A program made the position numbers and the translations under genes. The notes under the pieces were generated by a model, which worked only from the letters and a program-made list of their open reading frames with translations, was not told the DNA's origin and did no database searches. From NCBI GenBank assembly GCA_029288195.1, contig JARFPR010000002.1, forward strand, positions 1 to 7,048: 7,048 nt of DNA. Direction: 5' to 3'. This stretch comes from Gammaproteobacteria bacterium. GTDB taxonomy: Bacteria; Pseudomonadota; Gammaproteobacteria; GCA-001735895. Shown here one piece after another: positions 1 to 5,613 of this stretch. Numbering within the stretch: position 1 is the first letter of the stretch; every line of letters begins with the position of its first letter.

Positions 1-33
1 CCGCCCGGCCGACTTTCCGAGACAACTTTTGAA

Positions 34-119
34 TGGATGCCGCGGTCCGACGTATCGGCTCGTAGGCCGGGATGACGGGATATTCAGGGCCGAGACTTGC
101 CTCATCACCGTCATACCGC
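34..119. repeat. Degenerate copies of the palindromic repeat
   Basis: Bases 34-47 (tggatgccgcggtc) and 66-79 (gccgggatgacggg) match the start and end of the well-preserved repeat unit at 190-221, with a diverged centre between them. This looks like a worn unit in the same orientation. A further fragment, gtcataccgc at 110-119, matches the start of the opposite-facing unit at 132-163. No open reading frame with coding character covers this stretch. I read it as a small cluster of decayed repeat units, with less certainty than for the pair that follows. Confidence 0.5.
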
Positions 120-131
120 AACCAGGGAAAT

Positions 132-221
132 CTGTCATACCGCGGCTTGACCGCGGTATCCAGAAAAATCCGATTATTTGCAATTAAACCTGGATCCCGC
201 GGTCAAGCCGCGGGATGACAG
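132..221. repeat. Inverted pair of palindromic repeat units (REP/BIME-like)
   Basis: Two 32-base units, 132-163 and 190-221, are inverted copies of each other and match at 30 of 32 positions, separated by a 26-base AT-rich spacer. Each unit is itself a hairpin with a perfect 9-base stem and a 5-base loop: ataccgcgg/ccgcggtat in the left unit and atcccgcgg/ccgcgggat in the right. The two positions that differ between units pair with each other inside each hairpin (A-T on the left, C-G on the right), so pairing is kept. The layout resembles the dispersed extragenic palindromes of many proteobacteria. The family cannot be named from sequence alone. It sits just upstream of an operon and could affect mRNA ends or be a passive mobile palindrome. 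Confidence 0.8.
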
Positions 222-295
222 GCTGATTTATTCGATTCATGGTTGGTTTGAAATCGGGGGCTCAGCGAGTAAACTTGCGTTCTTCTTAGAGCGTC

Positions 296-300
296 AGGGG
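296..300 (+). promoter_or_regulatory. Ribosome binding site fixing the start of the aldehyde dehydrogenase
   Basis: AGGGG lies 6 bases before the ATG at 307. The frame stays open back to a TTG at 178, but that longer version would begin inside the repeat hairpin and add 43 residues unlike the family. The site decides for 307. I could not identify a convincing -35/-10 pair between 222 and 295. Confidence 0.7.
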
Positions 301-306
301 TTTGAT

Positions 307-1740
307 ATGGCCAAGCCGGCAATGTCCGCGGTAACCAACGCCAGCGACGATGAAATAGCGAGCGTAGCGCAACTGATTGAACGTGCGCGCAACGCAATGC
401 AACAATTTGCCGGCGCCGACCAGACACGTGTCGACGAAACCGTCACCGCGGTTGCCTGGTCCGTATACAAACCAGAGAATGCAAGGCGGCTCGCCGACCA
501 GGCGGTTGCCGACACCGGCATCGGCAACGCCGACGACAAGGTGATCAAGAATCAGCGCAAGACTTTCGGCACCCTGCGTGACCTGATGCGGGTGCGTACC
601 GTCGGTATCATTGAACAGGATTCCGGTAACGGTATGGTCAAGTATGGCAAACCGGTCGGCGTGGTCGCCGCGATAACACCATCGACCAATCCCGCCGCGA
701 CGCCGGTCAACAAATCCATGATGGCGCTCAAAGGCGCCAATGCAATCGTGATCGCACCGTCGCCGGCTGGCTGGAGCAGCACCAATGCGACGGTCGAACT
801 GATGCGCGCCGCGCTGGCAAAGGTAGGCGCCCCTGAAGACCTGGTGCAGATTCTGCCGCAACCGGTATCGCGCAACATGACCCGGCTGTTAATGGAGCAG
901 GCGGATTTGATCGTCGCCACCGGCTCGCAGAACAACGTGCGCGCGGCCTACAGCAGCGGCACACCGGCAATCGGCGTTGGCGCCGGTAACGTGCCGGTCA
1001 TCATCGACAGCAGCGCCGACCTGGCCGATGCGGCCGGGAAAATTTGTGCGTCGAAAACCTTCGATAATTCCACTTCCTGTTCTTCTGAAAACTCGCTCGT
1101 GATTCTCGACGATGTCTACGAGGATGCCATCGCCGCGCTCGAAAGTGCCGGCGGTTATCGCTGCAGCGCTAACGAAAAGTCGTTGATTGCGGACAAACTC
1201 TGGATCAATGGTAATCTCAATCGCGATCTGATCGCGAAGGATGCCGACGTATTTGCGGCCGGTGTCGGGCTCGATGACAAAGCTAAGCAGGCGCACTTTT
1301 TCATGGTCGAGGAAGACTTCGATGCGGATTCCAGTTTTGCCGATGAAAAATTATCGCTGGTATTGACGGTTTACCGCGCACGCGATTTCGACCATGCGGT
1401 CAAACTGGTAACCGATATTCTGAATGTGCAGGGCAGAGGACACTCCTGCGGCATCCATACCAGTAACCCGGCGCAACCGACGCGACTCGCCGAGGAACTC
1501 GACGTGGTGCGCGTACTTGTCAACCAGGCGCACACCTTCGGCAACGGCGGTAGCTTTAACAACGCGCTCAATTTCACCCTGAGCATGGGCTGTGGCACCT
1601 GGGGCGGTAACAGTATCAGCGAAAACCTGAACTACCGGCATTTCATCAATATCACCCACCTGGTTATAGCGGTCGACGAAGACAAGCCTTCCGAGGAAGA
1701 GCTTTTCGGCGCCTACATCGCCCGTTACGGGAAAGACTGA
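307..1740 (+). CDS. sauS: CoA-acylating aldehyde dehydrogenase, probable sulfoacetaldehyde dehydrogenase (acylating)
   Basis: This 477-residue protein belongs to the acylating branch of the aldehyde dehydrogenase superfamily (SauS, EutE, PduP, N-terminal half of AdhE). These cytosolic enzymes reversibly convert aldehyde + CoA + NAD(P)+ to acyl-CoA. Visible landmarks are TPSTNPAAT at residues 124-132 (nucleotide-binding half), GVGAGNVPV from 223, the catalytic cysteine Cys258 in FDNSTSCSSENS, GHSCGIHTSNP from 378, and GCGTWGGNS from 428. All are intact and the length is normal. The start at 307 is set by AGGGG six bases upstream. The next gene, an acyl-CoA synthetase, begins 2 bases after the stop. 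Family knowledge: in Cupriavidus necator, SauS and SauT act together on sulfoacetate. The FDN-TSCSSEN active-site context and this neighbour suggest SauS, but another small acyl-CoA substrate is possible. The class is near certain and the substrate moderately so. Confidence 0.72.
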   Translation: MAKPAMSAVTNASDDEIASVAQLIERARNAMQQFAGADQTRVDETVTAVAWSVYKPENARRLADQAVADTGIGNADDKVIKNQRKTFGTLRDLMRVRTVGIIEQDSGNGMVKYGKPVGVVAAITPSTNPAATPVNKSMMALKGANAIVIAPSPAGWSSTNATVELMRAALAKVGAPEDLVQILPQPVSRNMTRLLMEQADLIVATGSQNNVRAAYSSGTPAIGVGAGNVPVIIDSSADLADAAGKICASKTFDNSTSCSSENSLVILDDVYEDAIAALESAGGYRCSANEKSLIADKLWINGNLNRDLIAKDADVFAAGVGLDDKAKQAHFFMVEEDFDADSSFADEKLSLVLTVYRARDFDHAVKLVTDILNVQGRGHSCGIHTSNPAQPTRLAEELDVVRVLVNQAHTFGNGGSFNNALNFTLSMGCGTWGGNSISENLNYRHFINITHLVIAVDEDKPSEEELFGAYIARYGKD

Positions 1741-1742
1741 CC

Positions 1743-3278
1743 ATGGAAACGGTTCGCGCCTGCATCGAACATCATGCCGATGCGTCACCAGAAAGCGGAT
1801 TTCTGATCGCACCCGAGGGCGGTGATTCACTCAGCTTTGCGCAGCTAAAAGCGGCGCTTGACGACGTGAGCCTGCAGCTGGACGGACTGGGTCTGCCGCA
1901 AGGGGCCAAAGTCGCATTTCTGTTAAATAATGGTTACTGGACGTTGCAACTGTTTCTCGGGGTGATGGCGAGTAACCGCGTTATCGTGCCACTCAATGCG
2001 GTCGCGGGTACGGTGCAGTTGGTGCATGTACTCGACCATTCGGATTCCGAAGTCGTGTTCGTGGCACCCGAGTATCGCGACAAGCTGGATGAAATCATGG
2101 CGCATATCGAGCGCCCGATCAGGGTCATCGAAACCACCGACGAGGCTGGGCCGGCCTGGCCAGACAGTGAATCTCCTGTGACCAGTCCGTCGCCGCCTAC
2201 GGCGAGCGATATTGCGCTGTTGCTGTATACCTCGGGTTCGACCGGCCTGCCGAAAGGCGCGATGTTGAGTCATCGTGCAGTTACCAGTGGTGGGCGCAAC
2301 GTCACCGAGGGGCATCAACTGAAGTCGGATGACCGAGCGCTGTGCGTGCTGCCGGTGTATCACATCAATGGTGCCATGGTAACGGTGATGGCGCCGCTAT
2401 ACAGCGGCGGCAGCGTGGTCATGCCAAAGCGCTTCAGCGCGACCGACTACTGGCGACTGGTCGCCGAGAACCATTGCACCTGGAGCAGTATCGTGCCGAC
2501 CATTATCAAGTACCTGCTGGATCGCGCCGAGCAGGAGCCGTTTGATTTCGGTAACGACGAACGTCTCGCCGCACTCAGATTCGTGCGCTCGGCGTCGGCC
2601 CCGCTGGCGGCGGTCACGCTGGAGCAATGGGAACAAGTTTTCAAGGTACCGATGATCGAAACCCTGGGCCTGACAGAATCCGCGGGCACTGTGGCAAGTA
2701 ATCCATTACCTCCAGCGCCGCGTAAACCGGGTTCGGTCGGATTACCCTACGGCAACGAGATAATCATTGTCGATGACAAGGGCGAAGAGTGCCCACCGCA
2801 AGTGGTCGGTGAAATCATTATTCGTGGCAGCAATCTGCTCGACCTCTATTACAAGAATCCGCAAGCAACCCTGGAGTCGATCAGGGATGGATGGTTTTTC
2901 ACCGGTGATCTCGGCAGGAAAGACGAAGAAGGCTATATCTTTATCACCGGCCGCTCCAAGGAACTGATTATTCGGGGCGGCGAAAATATCGCGCCGCGTG
3001 AAATCGACGATGTGCTCTACAAGCACGAGGCGATCCTTGAAGCCGCAGCGGTCGGCGTCGACGATGAAAACTACGGCCAGGAAGTGGTCGCCTGCGTGGT
3101 GGTTCGCGATGGTTATCAATGCAGTGAGGATGAACTCAAGACATTTTGCGAAGCCGGGGTCGGCAGGTACAAGGCGCCCAAGATTATTTACTTCTTCGAC
3201 GATTTGCCAAAAGGACCATCGGGCAAGATATTGCGACTGAAACTGCCGGGGCTGATCGCAAATTCAGCTTCAGACTAA
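1743..3278 (+). CDS. sauT: Acyl-CoA synthetase (AMP-forming), probable sulfoacetate-CoA ligase
   Basis: This 511-residue class I adenylate-forming enzyme activates a carboxylic acid with ATP to an acyl-adenylate and then a CoA thioester in the cytosol. The expected motifs occur in order: the phosphate-binding loop TSGSTGLPKG at 163-172, ETLGLTES at 306-313, FFTGDLG with the ribose-binding Asp389, the hinge region GRSKELIIRGGENIAPREID from 403, and the C-terminal catalytic Lys495 in GPSGK. Nothing is truncated. The SNPLPP segment after the GLTES motif recalls SauT and oxalate-CoA ligases, as far as I remember these families. The ATG is 2 bases after the preceding stop, which implies translational coupling. 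A weak GGGA lies about 10 bases upstream inside the previous gene. With the acylating dehydrogenase it would form a two-step acid-to-aldehyde route. Sulfoacetate is the favoured substrate by context; oxalate or another small acid is the alternative. Confidence 0.65.
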   Translation: METVRACIEHHADASPESGFLIAPEGGDSLSFAQLKAALDDVSLQLDGLGLPQGAKVAFLLNNGYWTLQLFLGVMASNRVIVPLNAVAGTVQLVHVLDHSDSEVVFVAPEYRDKLDEIMAHIERPIRVIETTDEAGPAWPDSESPVTSPSPPTASDIALLLYTSGSTGLPKGAMLSHRAVTSGGRNVTEGHQLKSDDRALCVLPVYHINGAMVTVMAPLYSGGSVVMPKRFSATDYWRLVAENHCTWSSIVPTIIKYLLDRAEQEPFDFGNDERLAALRFVRSASAPLAAVTLEQWEQVFKVPMIETLGLTESAGTVASNPLPPAPRKPGSVGLPYGNEIIIVDDKGEECPPQVVGEIIIRGSNLLDLYYKNPQATLESIRDGWFFTGDLGRKDEEGYIFITGRSKELIIRGGENIAPREIDDVLYKHEAILEAAAVGVDDENYGQEVVACVVVRDGYQCSEDELKTFCEAGVGRYKAPKIIYFFDDLPKGPSGKILRLKLPGLIANSASD

Positions 3279-3298
3279 TAACCCACTTGATCTAGCTG

Positions 3299-3721
3299 TT
3301 ATTCAGCAACCTGATCGAGGTTGTACTTGGAGCGCAGGCTGGCTTTAACGAATAGCGCTACGTAGGCGAAACCTTGCGGTTTTTGTTTAAAGCAAACGAT
3401 GGTGTTCGTGGTGCCGGGATCCGAGTGTGAGTAAGTTTCGTCACCATAGGTGGTCGCTTCGTATGCGCTATCTTGCTGGCCGTCGCTCTCTATTATCACG
3501 AAATAGTTGAAACCGTTTTCAAGCGTTATCTCCGCGCTTCTCAGCAACGAGAGATCGACCGACTTTTCATCCTCGCTGTTCGCGCTACCGGGGGAGGACA
3601 CCTGGAAAGTGTCTTGATCCACCCGGGTTGAAGAGATCAGATCGCGGTAGTTGTCCGGTTGCAACGGTTTTGCACAGGCGTTTAGCAGTAACAGCAGTAG
3701 AACAGAATAAAAAACCTTCAT
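3299..3721 (-). CDS. Small lipoprotein, CC0125/CC1285-like
   Basis: This 140-residue protein begins with a short lipoprotein signal peptide: MK, a run of leucines at residues 8-13, then LNAC with the lipidated Cys16. Asn at the -2 position of the lipobox is uncommon but tolerated. No Asp follows the cysteine, so the outer membrane is the likely destination. The mature part has the pattern DTFQVSSPG at 37-45, then LLRSAEITLENGFNYFVII at 59-77, and ends with a basic segment. This resembles the CC0125/CC1285 family of small lipoproteins of unknown function. One further cysteine (Cys110) is present. The frame extends 12 codons upstream to 3757, but the start at 3721 puts the signal peptide at the terminus. 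An AGGAG at 3735-3739 (minus strand) lies 13 bases before it, a long spacing. The gene converges on the acyl-CoA synthetase gene with 20 bases between stops and faces away from gnd. Confidence 0.72.
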   Translation of the reverse strand: MKVFYSVLLLLLLNACAKPLQPDNYRDLISSTRVDQDTFQVSSPGSANSEDEKSVDLSLLRSAEITLENGFNYFVIIESDGQQDSAYEATTYGDETYSHSDPGTTNTIVCFKQKPQGFAYVALFVKASLRSKYNLDQVAE

Positions 3722-3763
3722 TGAAGTTGGATCGCTCCTGGCTTTGCTTCCTGGCACCGGATT

Positions 3764-3776
3764 CTGACACTGTCAG
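3764..3776. promoter_or_regulatory. Perfect 13-base palindrome, possible operator
   Basis: CTGACA-C-TGTCAG is a perfect 6-base inverted repeat around a single central base. It lies about 43 bases upstream of the lipoprotein start codon, where a regulator could block or assist its promoter. No convincing -35/-10 pair was identified beside it, and no regulator gene is in the window, so an operator role is only a suggestion. By chance such a site is not very rare in 7 kb. Confidence 0.3.
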
Positions 3777-3831
3777 GCGCTCGTCAGCAGGCCAATTAAT
3801 TACTTTGTAAAGTTTTTGCGCTTTTTCCTGT

Positions 3832-3932
3832 GAACTAAGTCTCCGCAATCTTAACCGTGATTGGTTAAGATGGTAACCACTAACCCCTTAGTTCAAAACA
3901 ATTTTACCCGATCTCCCCGATCGGGTTTTTTA
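3832..3932 (+). ncRNA. Candidate structured small RNA or structured 3' end
   Basis: Three stems follow one another. The outer pair is GAACTAAG (3832-3839) with CTTAGTTC (3887-3894), a perfect 8-base match. Inside it is a perfect 9-base hairpin, ATCTTAACC (3848-3856) and GGTTAAGAT (3863-3871), with a 6-base loop. Then comes the intrinsic terminator at 3906-3931, whose U-tract fixes the plus strand as the transcribed one. No open frame worth calling lies within it. No clear promoter was found directly upstream, so the 5' end is unknown. It could be a free-standing small RNA, the 3' end of a long transcript running out of the acyl-CoA synthetase gene, or a premature-termination leader of gnd. 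I recognise no known RNA family, and tRNA and integron attC patterns do not fit. Confidence 0.45.
3906..3931 (+). terminator. Intrinsic (rho-independent) terminator
   Basis: ACCCGATC (3906-3913) pairs perfectly with GATCGGGT (3919-3926) around a TCCCC loop, and a run of six T (3926-3931) follows at once. The opposite strand has AAAATTG after the stem instead of a U-tract, so it acts on the plus strand. No plus-strand gene lies between it and the stop at 3278. Confidence 0.85.
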
Positions 3933-4039
3933 TTCCCGAAATGAATCCATGCTTGCGGCCTAAATGATGCCTGGCTGTATGCCTGTGTTGATCCTGCGAG
4001 GCCAGTCTAAACGTTAATAAACAGCAAAAGTTCATCTTT
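3933..4039. other. Intergenic stretch before gnd
   Basis: Between the terminator and the gnd -10 box I see no gene, no strong hairpin and no recognisable riboswitch. A short direct repeat, ATGCCTG, occurs twice around 3967-3985. An AT-rich segment at 4008-4030 precedes the -10 box. Any control of gnd would be expected to act here. Confidence 0.4.
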
Positions 4040-4045
4040 TATAAT
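4040..4045 (+). promoter_or_regulatory. Probable sigma70 -10 box of gnd
   Basis: A perfect TATAAT lies 57 bases before the preferred gnd start. The best -35 candidates (for example TAAACA at 4018-4023, 16-base spacer) are weak, and there is no extended -10 TG. Transcription would begin near 4052. That rules out the in-frame TTG at 4048 and leaves about 50 bases of leader before the ATG at 4102, or 17 bases before the alternative ATG at 4069. Confidence 0.55.
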
Positions 4046-4101
4046 GGTTGAATCGAGCCGGTGGTATTATGCCCCGATCAAACGGCGACGATTCCTCGAA
4101 T

Positions 4102-5553
4102 ATGAAGACACTTTCTGACATCGGCCTGGTAGGCCTCGCGGTAATGGGTGAAAACCTGATCCTGAACATGGAAAGCAAGGGTTACACGGTGACCGCTTAT
4201 AACCGCTCGATAGACAAGGTCGATGGCTTTATCGAAGGCCGTGCCGCGGGTAAGAATATTCGTGGAGCGCATTCAGTCGAAGCCTTGGTGGCATCCCTCG
4301 AGTCGCCACGCAAGATCATGTTAATGGTCAAGGCCGGGCAGCCGGTAGACGATATTATCGAGCAACTCATCCCGCACCTCGATTCCGGCGATATCGTCAT
4401 CGATGGTGGTAACGCACATTTCGAGGACAGCATCCGCCGCACCCGCTACCTGGAGAGCAAGGGCCTGCTGTTTATCGGTACCGGGGTTTCCGGCGGCGAA
4501 GAGGGAGCGTTGACCGGTCCGTCTATCATGCCGGGAGGTTCGGCCGCCGCCTGGGAAGCGGTCAAACCGATCTTTCAAAGCATTGCAGCCCGGGTTGAAG
4601 ATGGCACTCCCTGTTGCGACTGGGTTGGTGAGGATGGCGCGGGGCACTTCGTCAAGATGGTCCACAACGGCATCGAATATGGTGATATGCAGTTAATTTG
4701 TGAAGCCTATCAAATCATGAAAGAGCATCTGGGCATGTCCGCGGGCGAGATGCACGAGGTATTTGCCGAGTGGAACGAGGGTGAGCTTGACAGTTACCTG
4801 ATCGAGATTACGCGCGACATACTGGCCTACGAAGAAAACGGTGCACCCCTGGTTGAAAGTATTCTCGATACTGCCGGCCAGAAAGGAACCGGTAAATGGA
4901 CCGGCATATCGGCGCTAGAGCTCGGGATTCCACTGACCCTGATCGGGGAGGCGGTGTTTGCGCGCTTTTTGTCTGCGCAAAAGGAAGAACGTGTGCAGGC
5001 TTCGCGCCTGCTCAATGGCCCCGAGCGTAACTTCGACGGTGACAGGAAGGCTTTTATTGAAGACATTCGACAGGCCTTGCTGGCCTCCAAGATCGTCTCC
5101 TATGCGCAGGGTTACCTGCTGATGCGCGAAGCCGCCGGACTGTACGGCTGGAAACTGGACTATGGAGGCATCGCCCTGTTGTGGCGCGGTGGCTGTATTA
5201 TTCGCTCGGTTTTCCTGGGCCGCATTAAAGATGCCTTTGATGAAGACCCGGGCCTGCCAAATCTATTGTTATCGCCTTACTTCAGCGCAAAAGTCGAAGG
5301 CGCACAGGCAGGCTGGCGACGCGTGGTCGCCGCTGCGGTTTGTCACGGCATTGCCTCGCCTTCATTGACGGCCGCACTGAGCTATTTCGACGGTTACCGC
5401 TCGGAACGCCTGCCCGCTAACCTGCTGCAGGCGCAACGTGATTATTTTGGCGCGCATACTTATGAACGTATCGATCGGCCGCGCGGTGAATTCTTTCATA
5501 CCAACTGGACCGGACGCGGTGGTGACACTGCCTCTTCAACTTATGACGTCTAG
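4102..5553 (+). CDS. gnd: 6-phosphogluconate dehydrogenase, decarboxylating (NADP-dependent type)
   Basis: This 483-residue cytosolic enzyme oxidises 6-phosphogluconate to ribulose 5-phosphate and CO2, yielding NADPH in the oxidative pentose phosphate pathway. It is the long, GndA-type form. The Rossmann motif is GLVGLAVMGENL at 8-19. Asn34-Arg35-Ser36 matches the NADP-selective loop. Asn104, the Ser130-Gly131-Gly132 loop, catalytic Lys185 and Glu192 in GHFVKMVHNGIEYGD, and His466 in FFHTNWTG correspond to the sheep enzyme residues with a near-constant offset. The C-terminal tail ending STYDV is complete. The ATG at 4102 was chosen because family members begin about there. The ATG at 4069, preceded by GGTGG at 4 bases, would add 11 polar residues and cannot be excluded; neither has a strong ribosome binding site. 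No zwf or pgl is nearby. A perfect -10 box upstream suggests its own promoter. Confidence 0.95.
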   Translation: MKTLSDIGLVGLAVMGENLILNMESKGYTVTAYNRSIDKVDGFIEGRAAGKNIRGAHSVEALVASLESPRKIMLMVKAGQPVDDIIEQLIPHLDSGDIVIDGGNAHFEDSIRRTRYLESKGLLFIGTGVSGGEEGALTGPSIMPGGSAAAWEAVKPIFQSIAARVEDGTPCCDWVGEDGAGHFVKMVHNGIEYGDMQLICEAYQIMKEHLGMSAGEMHEVFAEWNEGELDSYLIEITRDILAYEENGAPLVESILDTAGQKGTGKWTGISALELGIPLTLIGEAVFARFLSAQKEERVQASRLLNGPERNFDGDRKAFIEDIRQALLASKIVSYAQGYLLMREAAGLYGWKLDYGGIALLWRGGCIIRSVFLGRIKDAFDEDPGLPNLLLSPYFSAKVEGAQAGWRRVVAAAVCHGIASPSLTAALSYFDGYRSERLPANLLQAQRDYFGAHTYERIDRPRGEFFHTNWTGRGGDTASSTYDV

Positions 5554-5556
5554 GTA

Positions 5557-5562
5557 TATAAT
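5557..5562 (+). promoter_or_regulatory. Probable sigma70 -10 box of the gene at 5614
   Basis: A perfect TATAAT begins 4 bases after the gnd stop codon. The -35 region is weak (TTCAAC at 5535-5540, 16-base spacer) and would lie inside the gnd coding end. Transcription would start near 5569, giving a leader of about 45 bases. Read-through from gnd is also possible, since no terminator separates the two genes. Confidence 0.5.
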
Positions 5563-5613
5563 CAGTGTTCCTGCAAATTCGCACTCATTCAACCACACGA
5601 GTCAACTTGCCTC

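Noticed and set aside
178..306. In-frame upstream extension of the aldehyde dehydrogenase starting at a TTG
   Set aside because: It would begin inside the repeat hairpin, lacks a ribosome binding site and adds residues unlike the family, whereas ATG 307 has AGGGG six bases upstream.
1..306. CRISPR array
   Set aside because: The repeats are palindromic, inverted and irregularly spaced, with no regular spacer length and no cas gene.
286..861. Long open frame on the minus strand opposite the aldehyde dehydrogenase
   Set aside because: It is a shadow of the plus-strand gene. Its translation is rich in Arg, His and Cys with no recognisable domain.
3307..3323. Hairpin CAACCT-GATCG-AGGTTG as a terminator between the convergent genes
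   Set aside because: It lies inside the lipoprotein coding end, has a weak 6-base stem, and no T-run follows on either strand.
3832..3894. Nested inverted repeat as a tRNA or integron attC site
   Set aside because: There is no T-loop or anticodon arm of proper geometry, and the conserved attC core sequences are absent.
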